64,000 nucleotides of DNA from Streptomyces xiamenensis (lineage in GTDB: Bacteria > Actinomycetota > Actinomycetes > Streptomycetales > Streptomycetaceae), in contig NZ_CP009922.3 of the NCBI RefSeq assembly GCF_000993785.3, forward strand, positions 2,480,001 through 2,544,000, read 5' to 3'. The notes under the pieces were generated by a model. That model did not search any database. It worked only from the letters and a program-made list of their open reading frames with translations, and had not been told where the DNA came from. Position numbers and translations under genes: made by a program. Of the stretch, positions 17,809-26,734 are shown one piece after another (the stretch's first letter is position 1; every line of letters begins with the position of its first letter).

Positions 17809-18731
17809 CGGCCCACTCCCCCGAACTCCACGGACGAACGCGCCATCTCCGTGTAGACGTCTTCCAGCGAGGCGCGCCGGGGCGTCAGCTCCCGCAGCGC
17901 CACGCCGTGGGCCCGCGCCAGCTCTCCGATCCGTGCCGGGGCCGGACCCTCCACCAGCCAGCCGCCACCGGAGTCCAGCCGCACCCGTGCCCCGGGCTCG
18001 CCCTCCAGCAGGGCCCGCAGCCGCTCCGCCTCCCCCGCTCCCTCGCCTGCCCGCACCACGGTGTGGGCCCGCGAGTTGGCCTCGATGAACTCCCGCACCG
18101 AGGTGTCCGCGAGCAGCCGCCCGCGCCCGATCACGATCAGATGGTCCGCCGTCAGCTCCATCTCACTCATGAGATGGCTGGACAGGAACACCGTGCGCCC
18201 TTCCGCCGCCAGCGACTTCATCAGGTCCCGGATCCACCGGATGCCCTCGGTGTCGAGCCCGTTGACCGGCTCGTCCAGGAGGAGGGTCCGCGGATCACCC
18301 AGCAGCGCCGCCGCGATGCCCAGCCGCTGCCCCATGCCCAGGGAGAACCCACGGGTTCTGCGCCGGGCGGTGGCCGCGTCCAGGCCGGCCATCGCCAGCA
18401 CCTCGTCCACCCGCCGGCGCGGGATGCCGTTGCTGGCGGCCAGCCCTGCCAGATGTGCGTACGCCGACCGGCCGCCGTGCACCCCCTTGGCGTCCAGCAA
18501 CGAGCCGATGTCCCGTAATGGCGTGGGCAGTTCGCGGTAGGTGCGGCCCGCGATCAGCACGCTGCCCGCCGTGGGCGTGTCCAGGCCCAGCATCATCCGC
18601 ATCGTCGTCGACTTGCCCGCCCCGTTCGGGCCGAGAAAGCCGGTCACCCGGCCCGGCCGCACCGTGAAGGTCAGTCCCTCCACGGCCGTCCGCGCTCCGT
18701 ATCGCTTGGTCAGCTCCCGTACCTCGATCAT
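17805..18731 (-). CDS. ABC transporter ATP-binding protein
   Basis: A 308-aa cytoplasmic ATPase: Walker A GPNGAGKST (residues 36-44 region), signature FSLGMGQRLGIA, Walker B TLLLDEPVNGLD, and the H-loop in FLSSHLMSEME. The C-terminal extension is typical of exporters with ABC-2 permeases. It is coupled to the permease gene. A perfect TACTCC-N4-GGAGTA palindrome lies 59-74 nt upstream of its ATG and is repeated upstream of the neighbouring sensor kinase, which suggests control by that two-component system. Confidence 0.95.
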   Translation of the reverse strand: MIEVRELTKRYGARTAVEGLTFTVRPGRVTGFLGPNGAGKSTTMRMMLGLDTPTAGSVLIAGRTYRELPTPLRDIGSLLDAKGVHGGRSAYAHLAGLAASNGIPRRRVDEVLAMAGLDAATARRRTRGFSLGMGQRLGIAAALLGDPRTLLLDEPVNGLDTEGIRWIRDLMKSLAAEGRTVFLSSHLMSEMELTADHLIVIGRGRLLADTSVREFIEANSRAHTVVRAGEGAGEAERLRALLEGEPGARVRLDSGGGWLVEGPAPARIGELARAHGVALRELTPRRASLEDVYTEMARSSVEFGGVGR

Positions 18732-18789
18732 GTCACCGACGCTACGAGCGACCGGGTGTCCCCCGAATCCGCCTGCGGGAGTCGGCCGC

Positions 18790-18805
18790 TACTCCCGCCG
18801 GAGTA
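18790..18805. promoter_or_regulatory. Palindrome TACTCC-N4-GGAGTA upstream of the ABC operon
   Basis: A perfect 6-4-6 inverted repeat in the gap between the response-regulator stop and the ABC ATPase start. The same palindrome occurs upstream of the kinase gene. It is the likely binding site of the response regulator encoded between them. Confidence 0.65.
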
Positions 18806-18806
18806 T

Positions 18807-19511
18807 TCAGCGGGCCGGCCGCCGCTCGCGGCCCGCCCCGGCCGTGACCAGGCCGGTTTCGTAGGCCAGCACCACCAGTTGCGCGCGGTCGCGCACGCCG
18901 AGCTTGGTCATGGCCCGGCTGACGTGGGTCTTCGCGGTCAGCGGCGACATGAACAGCCGGGCGCCGATGTCCGCGTTGCTCAGTCCGGCCGCCACCAGCG
19001 ACACCACCTCGCGCTCCCGCTCGGTCAGCACCGCCAGCCGCCGTTCCGCGTCCACCGGGCGGGCCGTCCGCAGCCGGGCGAACTCCTCGATCACCCGGCG
19101 GGTCACCGAGGCCGCCAGCAGGCTGTGCCCCTGCGCCACCGTGCGGATCGCCTCCCGCAGCCGCTCCGGCTCGATGTCCTTCAGCAAGAACCCCGCCGCG
19201 CCCGACCGCAGCGCCTCGAAGACGTACTCGTCCACCTCGAAGGTGGTCAGCACCAGCACCCGTACGGCGTCCAGCGCGGGGTCGGCGGCAATGTGCCGGA
19301 TCGCCTCGAGACCGTCCATGCGGGGCATCCGGATGTCCATCAGCACCACATCGGGCCGGGTGGTGCGCACCGCCGCCAGGGCCTGGGCCCCGTCCGCCGC
19401 CTCGGCCACCACCACCAGGTCCTCGGTCAGGTCGAGCAGCGCCCGGAACCCGGCGCGCACCACCGGCTGGTCGTCGGCCAGCACGACCCGCACCCGGCTG
19501 CCGTCGTTCAT
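18807..19511 (-). CDS. Two-component response regulator, NarL/LuxR family
   Basis: About 234 aa. The receiver domain has the phospho-acceptor Asp in VVLMDIRMPRMDG and the conserved Lys in FLLKDIEPERL. The C-terminal LuxR-type helix-turn-helix is LTEREREVVSLVAAGLSNADIG. It is translationally coupled to the kinase gene upstream (TGATG; a GTG one codon earlier also fits). Expected to bind the palindromes before the ABC operon and before the kinase gene. Confidence 0.96.
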   Translation of the reverse strand: MNDGSRVRVVLADDQPVVRAGFRALLDLTEDLVVVAEAADGAQALAAVRTTRPDVVLMDIRMPRMDGLEAIRHIAADPALDAVRVLVLTTFEVDEYVFEALRSGAAGFLLKDIEPERLREAIRTVAQGHSLLAASVTRRVIEEFARLRTARPVDAERRLAVLTEREREVVSLVAAGLSNADIGARLFMSPLTAKTHVSRAMTKLGVRDRAQLVVLAYETGLVTAGAGRERRPAR

Positions 19512-20752
19512 CACGTCTCCCCGGTGTTCGTGGCGATGGCGGTGGCAGTGGTGCCGCGCGGATGGACCGGCAGCACGGCCCGGACCCGGAAGCCGCCGTC
19601 CGGGGTCGGGCCGCAGGCGATACTGCCACCGACGGTGGCGGCCCGTTCCCGCATGCCGAGCAGCCCGAACCCGCCTACGGCCTCCCCCACCCGGCCGCTG
19701 CCCGCCGCCGGCGGACCCTCGTCCACCACCTCAACGGTCAGCGGCCCGGCGCCGCCCTCACCCGAACGGTGGATCCACACGCCCGCCGTGCGCGCCGCCG
19801 AGTGCTTGACCACGTTGGTCAGCGCCTCCTGCACGATCCGGTAGGCCGCCAGCTCCACCACCGTGGGCAGCGCGGCCCCGGCCCCCGATCCGTCGCGCAG
19901 GGTGACCCGTAGCCGGTCACCCGACATCCGCGCGATCAGCTCCTCCAGCTGCGACAGCCGCGGTATGGGCGCCGTCGGCGGCGGCCCGCCGTCCGCGCCG
20001 GGACCGTCCTCGCGCAGCACCGCCACCGTGGCGCTCAGCTCGCGCACCGCCTCGCGCCCCGAGGCGCGCACCTGCCGCAGCGCGCCACGCGCCACCTCGG
20101 GTCTGTGGTCCAGGGCGTCCAGGGCGACCGCGGCCTGGACGGTCATCGCGGAGACCGTGTGGGCGACGATGTCGTGCAGCTCGCGCGCGATGCGTACCCG
20201 TTCCTCGCGCACCCGGCGGTCCGCCTCCCGCTCCCGCTCCCGCTCGGCGTGCCGGGCCCGTTCGGCGTAGTGGGCGGTCAGCTCGCGCCGCCCTCGCACC
20301 GCCTCGCCGAGCAGCAGCGGCACCAGCGGCACCGCCAACTCAAGTACGGGTGAGGGCACGGCGTTGCCCGCCTCGCGCCCGGCGAGCACAGCCGCCGCCC
20401 CGGACAGCAGCGCGGCCACCACCGCGACCCGCACCGTACGGCCGCGGTGCCCCGAGACCGCCACGAAGTACAGACTCACCATGAACGGCAGGTTCAGCAG
20501 CTCGCCGATGTGCCCGTACAGCGTCCAGGCGAGGGAGCCGGCGCCGGTCACCACCGCCGAGGACAGCGGCAGCACACGGTGCGCCAGCAGGCCGGCCACG
20601 GACAGGGCCAGCACCAGCCAGCTGAACCAGTCGGGCTCGCCCGAACCCGGCACATCGGCGGCCAGGTCCGCCGTCGTGACGCAGCCCACGGCCACGCTCA
20701 GCGCCACATCCCGGACCGTCAGCCGCCTCGCCACGCTCGCCACACGACTCAC
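19511..20752 (-). CDS. Two-component sensor histidine kinase (NarL-type, HisKA_3)
   Basis: A 413-aa membrane kinase. The N-terminal 150 residues hold about five hydrophobic helices, with no large extracellular domain, so it may sense membrane perturbation. Then comes an Arg/Glu-rich coiled coil, the phospho-acceptor H in ARELHDIVAHTVSAM, and the ATPase domain (RIVQEALTNVVKHS, then GFGLLGMRERA). GTG start. It pairs with the downstream regulator and an ABC exporter, an arrangement often used for drug resistance or lipid stress in Streptomyces. Confidence 0.94.
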   Translation of the reverse strand: MSRVASVARRLTVRDVALSVAVGCVTTADLAADVPGSGEPDWFSWLVLALSVAGLLAHRVLPLSSAVVTGAGSLAWTLYGHIGELLNLPFMVSLYFVAVSGHRGRTVRVAVVAALLSGAAAVLAGREAGNAVPSPVLELAVPLVPLLLGEAVRGRRELTAHYAERARHAEREREREADRRVREERVRIARELHDIVAHTVSAMTVQAAVALDALDHRPEVARGALRQVRASGREAVRELSATVAVLREDGPGADGGPPPTAPIPRLSQLEELIARMSGDRLRVTLRDGSGAGAALPTVVELAAYRIVQEALTNVVKHSAARTAGVWIHRSGEGGAGPLTVEVVDEGPPAAGSGRVGEAVGGFGLLGMRERAATVGGSIACGPTPDGGFRVRAVLPVHPRGTTATAIATNTGET

Positions 20753-20778
20753 CGTACGGGCGCGGTCGCCCGGGCGCG

Positions 20779-20794
20779 TACTCCAGCGGGAGTA
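20779..20794. promoter_or_regulatory. Palindrome TACTCC-N4-GGAGTA upstream of the sensor kinase
   Basis: Same 6-4-6 inverted repeat as that before the ABC operon, here 27-42 nt upstream of the kinase GTG. The four central bases differ (AGCG versus CGCC), so the conserved arms are likely under selection. Confidence 0.65.
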
Positions 20795-20840
20795 GTTCCG
20801 GCCGGTGAGGGCCCGGCCGGAACGACCGCCGTCCGCCCCG

Positions 20841-22262
20841 CTACATATTGATCATGTGCCCCGAGAGCCCGTGGATGGCCTCCTTGACCGCCTCGCCCAG
20901 CGTGGGGTGCGCGTGCACGTTCCGCGCCACCTCATGGACGGTCAGGTCCCACTGCTGCGCCAGGGTCAGCTCCGGCAGCAGCTCGGTCACCTCGGGGCCG
21001 ATGAGGTGCGCGCCGAGCAGCTCGCCGTGCGTGTCGTCCGAGATGATCTTGGCGAAACCGGTGGCCTGCCCCAGCCCGTGCGCCTTGCCGTTGGCGGTGA
21101 AGGGGAACTTCACCACCTTCACGTCCCAGCCCCGCTCCGCCGCCTGCTCCTTCGCCTGCGCCTCGGTCCAGCCGAAACTGGCGATCTGCGGCTGGCAGTA
21201 GGTGGCGCGCGGGATCATCACGTAGTCGAGCTCCATCGTCTCGGCGCCCGCGATCGTCTCGGCCGCGATGATGCCCATGGACTCGGCGGCGTGCGCCAGC
21301 ATGAGCTTGGCGGTGACGTCCCCGATCGCGAAGATGTGCGGCACCGAGGTACGCAGCCGCCCGTCGACGTCGATGGCGCCGCGCTCGGTGAGCCGTACCC
21401 CGGTGTTCTCCAGCCCGTAGCCCGTCACCCGCGGCGCGAAGCCGATCGCCTGGAGCACCTTGTCGGCCTCCAGCACCTGCCGGGTGCCATCCGCGCGGGT
21501 CACGGTCACCCGTACCGGCGCGGCCGGGTCGCCGTCGTCGATCGACTCGACCCGGGTGGAGGTGAGCGCCTCGATGCCCAGCTTGCGGTACTGCCGCGCC
21601 AGCTCCTTGGAGACGTCCGCGTCCTCCAGCGGCACCAGCCGGTCCAGGAACTCCACGATCGTCACCTTGACGCCGTAGGAGGCCAGGACGTACGCGAACT
21701 CCACCCCGATCGCCCCGGCACCCGCGATGATGATGGAGCCGGGCAGCTCCGACTCCAGGATCTGCTCCTCGTAGGTGACCACGCGCTCGCTGAGGCTGGT
21801 GCCCGGCAGCAGCTTGGTGGTGGCGCCGGAGGCGATGACGCAGTGGTCGAAGGTGACGGTCTCGGTGCCGCCGGAGTTCAGCTCCACCCGCAGCGTGTGG
21901 TCGTCGGCGAAGGTGCCGCGGCCCTGGTACTCGGTGATGCCGTTCTTCTTCATCAGGTAGTGCACGCCGGCCACCCGCCCGTCGGCGACCTTGCGGCTGC
22001 GGCTGTACGCCTCGGTGTAGTCGAAGCTGACCCGTCCCTCGACCTTGATCCCGAAGGTCTGCGCCTCATGGGTGAACAGGTGGGCCAGTTCCGCGTTGCG
22101 CAGCAGGGCCTTGGAGGGGATGCACCCGACGTTCAGACAGACCCCGCCCCAGTACTTCGCCTCGATGACCGCGGTCCGCAGTCCGAGCTGGCTGGCGCGG
22201 ACGGCGGCGGTGTAGCCGCCGGGTCCGGCGCCCAGGACGACGACGTCATAGTGCGTGCTCAT
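20841..22262 (-). CDS. lpdA: Dihydrolipoyl dehydrogenase
   Basis: E3 flavoprotein that reoxidises dihydrolipoamide in 2-oxoacid dehydrogenase complexes or the glycine cleavage system. A 473-aa protein with FAD-binding [13 protein letters not shown], the redox disulfide CLNVGC (Cys42, Cys47), the NAD-binding [16 protein letters not shown] motif, the FAD-binding IFAIGDVT segment and the C-terminal active-site [15 protein letters not shown] (His-Glu pair). ATG chosen; a GTG three codons upstream also exists. It is monocistronic, and no E1/E2 genes are nearby. Confidence 0.96.
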   Translation of the reverse strand: MSTHYDVVVLGAGPGGYTAAVRASQLGLRTAVIEAKYWGGVCLNVGCIPSKALLRNAELAHLFTHEAQTFGIKVEGRVSFDYTEAYSRSRKVADGRVAGVHYLMKKNGITEYQGRGTFADDHTLRVELNSGGTETVTFDHCVIASGATTKLLPGTSLSERVVTYEEQILESELPGSIIIAGAGAIGVEFAYVLASYGVKVTIVEFLDRLVPLEDADVSKELARQYRKLGIEALTSTRVESIDDGDPAAPVRVTVTRADGTRQVLEADKVLQAIGFAPRVTGYGLENTGVRLTERGAIDVDGRLRTSVPHIFAIGDVTAKLMLAHAAESMGIIAAETIAGAETMELDYVMIPRATYCQPQIASFGWTEAQAKEQAAERGWDVKVVKFPFTANGKAHGLGQATGFAKIISDDTHGELLGAHLIGPEVTELLPELTLAQQWDLTVHEVARNVHAHPTLGEAVKEAIHGLSGHMINM

Positions 22263-22324
22263 GCGTCTCACGCTTTCTGGGTGAAGGGGTGGCTGATGGC
22301 TGTGCCACCGACACTACGCCGCAC

Positions 22325-22888
22325 CTACCACACGTCGCCGTCCCGCCAGTCGCAGGACAGCTCGCCGGCCAGGTCGAGCGGGATGTCGGCCGGAGGCCGT
22401 ACCGGCAGGACGAACACCCCGTCGTCGTCCTCCGCCGTACGGGCCAGGCCCTCGGCCGTCATCGCGAAGGTGGGCCCCTGCCACTTCCGCCAGCCGCGCG
22501 CCGCGTAGAAGTCCCGCGCGTCCTCGGAGGAGGCGAGCGCTCCCAGGTCGTACGCGCGGCGCACGATCTCCTCCAGCGCGCGCAGCAGCGCGGCGCCGTG
22601 GCCGTGCCCGCGGTGCCCGGCACGGACCGCGACCCCTTCGAGGTACCCGGTCCGGATCGCCCGCCCGCCGTGCAGCAGCCGGCGCTGGATGACGGCGCCG
22701 TGCCCGATGACGAGCCCGTCCGGCGTACGGATCAGGGCGTGCAGTCCGCCCAGGGTGTGGGACCAGTCCTCGTCGGTGAAGTCGCCGTCGAACGCCTCGT
22801 CGAGGAGGGCGCGGACCGCCGTGCGGGTGTCGGCGTCCAGCTGCGCGGTGTGAACGATCTGTGGTTCGGGTGCGGCCATGGCCGTCAT
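22325..22888 (-). CDS. aac(2')-I: Aminoglycoside 2'-N-acetyltransferase, AAC(2')-I family
   Basis: A 187-aa GNAT-fold enzyme that acetylates the 2' amino group of gentamicin/tobramycin-type aminoglycosides. The acetyl-CoA site is VAVRAGHRGHGHGAALL. Diagnostic segments for this family, from memory of mycobacterial AAC(2')-Ic, are FDGDFTDEDWSHTLGGLHAL, ARDFYAARGWRKW, and the C-terminal CDWRDGDVW. In mycobacteria the family is chromosomal and intrinsic, and a house function in cell-wall acetylation has been suggested. The ATG used gives the longest form; a second ATG three codons in is equally possible. It diverges from the M23 gene. Confidence 0.88.
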   Translation of the reverse strand: MTAMAAPEPQIVHTAQLDADTRTAVRALLDEAFDGDFTDEDWSHTLGGLHALIRTPDGLVIGHGAVIQRRLLHGGRAIRTGYLEGVAVRAGHRGHGHGAALLRALEEIVRRAYDLGALASSEDARDFYAARGWRKWQGPTFAMTAEGLARTAEDDDGVFVLPVRPPADIPLDLAGELSCDWRDGDVW

Positions 22889-22986
22889 CCTGACAGCAGG
22901 GGGCGACTACGGCATCCGGGTTCTGGTCGGGGGCTGAAGGTGTGTCAGCGGCGGCCGTACGGTGTGGCGGCGCCAGCATCGGCGAC

Positions 22987-24102
22987 GTGCGTCAGCGAAT
23001 CCGTACATTTCAGCGAGGCGTCGCCCTCGCGGTGGTGCTCGCCGCAGCGTGTCCCTCCCCCGGGGCGGCCGCGACGCCACCGACGGTCGAGTCCCTGACG
23101 GCCGAGGTCAGGGAGCTGCGGGCGGAGGCCGCCAGCGCCACCGCCACCCACGAGCGGCTGCGAAGACGGCAGATCGACCAGCGCGCCGAGGTGGCCGAGG
23201 TGCGCGAGCGGCTGACGGCGGAGCGCGAACGGCTGGCCGCCCTGCGGGACATCGCCGGGCAGCGGGCCCGCGAGCAGTACCGCTCGGGCGGCGGCGGCAC
23301 CGGGCTCGCCCAGCTGATACTGGCCGACTCCCCCGACATCTTCCTGCGCCGGGTCTCCCTGCTGGGGCGCGGCGACCACGCGGCCCGCCAGTTGCTGGAG
23401 GAGGTGCGCGACGCCGAGGCGGCACTGGCCAGGGAAGAACTGCGCGCCTCCCGTACCTACACCCGCATGCGGCAGGAGGCCGAGCGGCAGCGGGAGGTGC
23501 GCGAGGAGGTCGAGCGGAGCCTCGCGGAGGCGGAGCGGCGGCTGACGGAACTGCGTGAGCTGCGCGAACGGCAGGAGGCCAGGAAGCGGCGCGCCACCGC
23601 GCAGCCCGCCGCCGCGCTGCCCGCCCTCGTTCCGGCCGGCGACTGCGCGACGCGGGTCCGCGACGCGGCCGAGCTGGCCGAACCGGCGGGCGGCGGCGCG
23701 TCCTGGGTGGCGCCGGTGGAGCGGTACACGCTCTCGGCGTCGTTCGCGCAGAACGGCGGGATGTGGTCCTCGGCCCACACCGGCCAGGACTTCGCGGTGC
23801 CCACCGGAACCCCCGTACGGGCGATCGGCTCCGGCACCGTCGTGTCGGTGAGCTGCGGAGACGCCTTCGGCAACAGTGTGATCATCGACCACGGGAACGG
23901 CTACTACAGCCAGTACGCGCATCTCTCCCTCACCGAGGTGGCGGAGGGCAGCCGCATCGCCGTCGGTCAGCGCCTGGGCCTGTCCGGCAGCACCGGGAAC
24001 TCCACCGGGCCGCACCTGCACTTCGAGATCCGCCTGACCCCGTACGTCGGGTCGGCCATCGACCCGGCCCCCTGGCTGCGCGACCACGGCGTGACCCTGT
24101 GA
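22987..24102 (+). CDS. Secreted M23-family peptidoglycan endopeptidase with coiled-coil domain
   Basis: About 371 aa, with a signal peptide (RGVALAVVLAAACPSPGAAA) and then a long charged coiled coil (about residues 35-200, many ERL/REL repeats, like NlpD/EnvC or RipA-type activators). A C-terminal LytM/M23 domain has HTGQDFAVP, SQYAHLS and GPHLHFEI, i.e. the H...D and HLH zinc ligands, so it should be an active endopeptidase. The GTG start gives the best signal peptide; a GTG 15 codons upstream is an alternative. Confidence 0.92.
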   Translation: MRQRIRTFQRGVALAVVLAAACPSPGAAATPPTVESLTAEVRELRAEAASATATHERLRRRQIDQRAEVAEVRERLTAERERLAALRDIAGQRAREQYRSGGGGTGLAQLILADSPDIFLRRVSLLGRGDHAARQLLEEVRDAEAALAREELRASRTYTRMRQEAERQREVREEVERSLAEAERRLTELRELRERQEARKRRATAQPAAALPALVPAGDCATRVRDAAELAEPAGGGASWVAPVERYTLSASFAQNGGMWSSAHTGQDFAVPTGTPVRAIGSGTVVSVSCGDAFGNSVIIDHGNGYYSQYAHLSLTEVAEGSRIAVGQRLGLSGSTGNSTGPHLHFEIRLTPYVGSAIDPAPWLRDHGVTL

Positions 24103-24191
24103 CCCGGTGACCCGGTGAGCTTGCGGTGGCACGATGCCGTGCCACCCGTCCACCGTCCACCGTCCGCCCGTCGCGCGTCGCACACCGGGGT

Positions 24192-24563
24192 TCACAGCAG
24201 CCGCTCGGCCAGCGCGTGCGCCGCGAAGACGGCCGCCGTACCGGTGACGACGCTGACCGCCATGTTGAGGGCCGCCAGCAGCCTGGCCCCCGACTCGGCC
24301 AGCCGCAGCGTCTCGTAGGAGAAGGTGGAGTACGTCGTCATCGCCCCCATCATCCCCGTGCCCAGCAGCAGTTGCGCGGAGGAGGAGGCCGCCCCGGCCG
24401 CCGCCGCGCCGGTCAGCGCGCCGAACACCGCGCAGCCGGCCACGTTCACCGTGAAGGTGCCCCACGGAAAGAGCTGATCGTGCCGGGCCTGCACCGCACG
24501 GTCGGTCAGATAGCGCAGCGGCGCGCCCACCATGCCGCCCACGAACACCAGGATCCAGTTCAC
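24192..24563 (-). CDS. crcB: Fluoride ion channel CrcB/Fluc (copy 1)
   Basis: A 123-aa membrane protein with four helices. It has the fluoride-channel hallmarks [22 protein letters not shown] and the TTYSTFSYE pore-lining motif. It exports cytoplasmic fluoride by dual-topology or hetero-dimer assembly. The GTG start overlaps the DUF190 stop (GTGA), and it is the last gene of crcB-DUF190-crcB. I saw no fluoride riboswitch upstream of the operon. Confidence 0.93.
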   Translation of the reverse strand: MNWILVFVGGMVGAPLRYLTDRAVQARHDQLFPWGTFTVNVAGCAVFGALTGAAAAGAASSSAQLLLGTGMMGAMTTYSTFSYETLRLAESGARLLAALNMAVSVVTGTAAVFAAHALAERLL

Positions 24564-24943
24564 CGGACGATCTCCACCTCGTCCACCCACGCCACCAGGG
24601 TCTCCCCCACCACTTCCCGCAGCTCCGCCACGAACGCCCGCACCCGTTCCGCCACATCCACGACGACCACCGCCACCGGCAGCTCCTCGCTCAGCGACAG
24701 CAGCCGGGTGGTGTGGATCAGCGAGGACGCGCCGAAGCCCTCGATGCCGCGGAAGACGCTCGCCCCCGCGAGCCGGGCCCGGTGCGCCCGGTGCACGATC
24801 TCGCTGTACAGCGGCCGGTGCCCGTGCAGGTCGCCCTCACCGACCAGCACGGTGAGCCGCAGTCCCGCCGTCGTCCGTCCCGCCGTTCCCGCTGGTCCCG
24901 CCGCCCCGGTCGCCGCCGTCGCCCCGGTCGCCCCGGACGTCAT
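24560..24943 (-). CDS. DUF190 domain-containing protein
   Basis: A 127-aa cytoplasmic protein. It contains the family core [19 protein letters not shown], then [15 protein letters not shown] and a PII-like [10 protein letters not shown] strand. DUF190 proteins are regularly encoded with CrcB channels, and a role in regulating or assembling the channel is inferred from that linkage. The N-terminal 30 residues are a low-complexity Ala/Thr/Gly stretch. It overlaps both crcB neighbours by 4 bp. Confidence 0.9.
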   Translation of the reverse strand: MTSGATGATAATGAAGPAGTAGRTTAGLRLTVLVGEGDLHGHRPLYSEIVHRAHRARLAGASVFRGIEGFGASSLIHTTRLLSLSEELPVAVVVVDVAERVRAFVAELREVVGETLVAWVDEVEIVR

Positions 24944-25374
24944 GCCGGCCTCCGTCGCCGGGCCAGGACCGCGCGCGTGGACGCCGTACCCGCCCACACG
25001 GCGGCCATCGCCGCCGCCAGGGTCGCCACCAGATACCCCAGCGCGGGCCCCACCCGCCCCGCGTCCGTCAGGGCGCGGATGCCCTCGGCGTACGCGGAGA
25101 AGGTGGTGAAGCCGCCCAGCACACCGGTGCCCAGGAAGGACCGTGCCAGCGGGTGCCCGCGTTCCTCGGTGATCACCATCAGCGCCCCGATGAGGGCACA
25201 CCCGAGGGCGTTGACCGCGAGAATCGTCCAGGGAAAGCCGCTCTCGGCGGGCACTTCCCACAGCCGCGTCGCACCGTACCGTGCCGTCGCGCCCAGTCCG
25301 CCGCCCAGCGCCACGGCGAGTACCACCGTGGGCGCGGGCCCGGCGGACGGGCGCGGCGGCCTGGGCTTGTCCAT
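24940..25374 (-). CDS. crcB: Fluoride ion channel CrcB/Fluc (copy 2)
   Basis: A 144-aa membrane protein with four helices, [16 protein letters not shown] near the start, [12 protein letters not shown] and the pore motif GGFTTFSAY. The two CrcB paralogues flank DUF190 and probably form a heterodimeric channel, as in Gram-positive bacteria. First gene of the operon, ATG start. Only 41 bp separate it from the actin-like gene, which is transcribed in the same direction. Confidence 0.93.
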   Translation of the reverse strand: MDKPRPPRPSAGPAPTVVLAVALGGGLGATARYGATRLWEVPAESGFPWTILAVNALGCALIGALMVITEERGHPLARSFLGTGVLGGFTTFSAYAEGIRALTDAGRVGPALGYLVATLAAAMAAVWAGTASTRAVLARRRRPA

Positions 25375-25415
25375 GGTGGCGTCATGTTAACGCCGGGACC
25401 CACGCCGGCCACGGG

Positions 25416-26438
25416 TCAGTTCGCCGGCTCGGGAACGGGCAGCGGCCGTACCCGGCCCTCCAGCATCGCGCCGAGCCCCTGGACCGCGCACAGCCCCGGG
25501 TCCTCGGCGACGTTGACCGGCATGCCGGTGTTTTCGCGCAGCGTGGTGTCCAGGCCCGGCAGCTGGGCGGCGCCGCCGGTGAGCATGATGCCGCGGTCGG
25601 CGAGGTCGGCCACCAGGTCGGGCGGGCAGCGGTGCAGGACGGCGCGGATGGCGTCCAGCAGGGAGGTGAGCGGGGTGCGCACCGCCAGCCGCAGGCTCTC
25701 GGGGTCGACCTTGACCGTGCGGGCCAGACCGGTGGCGACGTCGCGCCCGTGCACCTCGGTGATCTGCGGGATGTCGCCGTTGAGCACCTGGTGCAGTGGC
25801 CGGACCGCCAGCGAGGGCAGCAGCAGCTCGTGCTGGTTGCGCAGGTGCTGGACGAGGGCGCGGTCGAACGTCTCGCCGCCGATCGGCACCTTCTCGGCGG
25901 CGACGATGGAGCCGAGGGAGAGCACCGCGACCTGGGTGGTGGCGGCCCCGACCTGCACGATCATGGTGGCCTCGGGCTGCTCGACCGGGAGCCCGCAGCC
26001 GATGCCGGCGGTGACGAGGGAGTCGACGAGTTCGACGCGGCGGGCGCCGAGCCCGATGAGGGTCTCCAGCGCGGCGCGGCGGGCGAGCGGGTCGGCGTCG
26101 TGCGGGATGCACACGGCGGCGCGCAGCAGCGGCTTGCGGCGGAAGGCTCGGCGCAGCTTGGGGCCGACCATGGCGCGCAGCATGCGCTGGGCCATGTCGA
26201 TGTCGACGACGGTGCCGCCGTTGATGGGGCGCACGACCCGGATGTTGGCGGGGGTGCGTCCGGCCATCCGCTCGGCGGGGGAGCCGACCGCGAGCAGGGC
26301 GCCGGTCTTGGTGTTGACGGCGACGACTGACGGTTCGTCGACGATGAGTCCTGACTGCTTGAGGTAGACGCGGGTACGGGACGCGCCCAGGTCGGCGGCC
26401 ACAGTGCAACGACGGAGATGGTCAAGACTGAGGGTCAT
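25416..26438 (-). CDS. MreB/Mbl-like actin homologue
   Basis: A 340-aa ATPase of the MreB/Mbl actin family: phosphate-1 motif ADLGASRTRVYL, phosphate-2 region QVGAATTQVAVLSLG and adenosine motif MLTGGAAQLPGLD. Streptomyces has additional MreB-like proteins (Mbl and others) that support spore-wall integrity rather than rod shape; this gene stands outside the mreBCD cluster and best fits those. A second ATG three codons upstream is possible. A CGTATG-N5-CATACG palindrome lies about 100 nt upstream. Confidence 0.86.
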   Translation of the reverse strand: MTLSLDHLRRCTVAADLGASRTRVYLKQSGLIVDEPSVVAVNTKTGALLAVGSPAERMAGRTPANIRVVRPINGGTVVDIDMAQRMLRAMVGPKLRRAFRRKPLLRAAVCIPHDADPLARRAALETLIGLGARRVELVDSLVTAGIGCGLPVEQPEATMIVQVGAATTQVAVLSLGSIVAAEKVPIGGETFDRALVQHLRNQHELLLPSLAVRPLHQVLNGDIPQITEVHGRDVATGLARTVKVDPESLRLAVRTPLTSLLDAIRAVLHRCPPDLVADLADRGIMLTGGAAQLPGLDTTLRENTGMPVNVAEDPGLCAVQGLGAMLEGRVRPLPVPEPAN

Positions 26439-26537
26439 ACTGATCATCTTGTGTACCCGCCACCGGAGACGCCCGCTGGAGTGCTCCGCACGGGGCGTCC
26501 AACACTCCGTCAGAGCACGTACAACCACCGACATGGC

Positions 26538-26554
26538 CGTATGAAGTACATACG
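26538..26554. promoter_or_regulatory. Palindrome CGTATG-N5-CATACG in the mbl-like upstream region
   Basis: A perfect 6-5-6 inverted repeat about 100 nt upstream of the actin-like gene, in an otherwise featureless 296-bp gap between two leftward genes. Likely operator for the actin-like gene; the regulator is unknown. Confidence 0.4.
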
Positions 26555-26662
26555 ATGACACCGGTGGCGTGGTCGGCGCGGAGGGCGAGGGCTTGGTTCG
26601 TCCGCCCGGCGCGCGGCGGCTTCGGCCCGTGCGCCCTGCGGACATGGCCCGGACAACGAATC

Positions 26663-26690
26663 GGACCCGCACCACGACGGGTGCGGGTCC
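26663..26690 (-). terminator. Hairpin terminator after the DUF3048 gene
   Basis: A perfect 10-bp stem GGACCCGCAC/GTGCGGGTCC with an 8-nt loop, 45 nt past the stop of the leftward DUF3048 gene. No U-tract, as is common in Streptomyces. Confidence 0.7.
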
Positions 26691-26734
26691 GGAGGTACGG
26701 CGCGGCAGGCCCCTTGCCCGCTTCACCGCCCGCG

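Noticed and set aside
25375..25415. Possible fluoride riboswitch upstream of the crcB operon
   Set aside because: The gap is 41 bp and lacks the conserved GGNGATGG...AACCGCC elements; it is also too short to hold the aptamer.
26439..26734. Gene in the 296-bp gap between the actin-like and DUF3048 genes
   Set aside because: Frames there are Arg/Pro-rich and lack ribosome sites; the gap holds only a palindrome and a hairpin.
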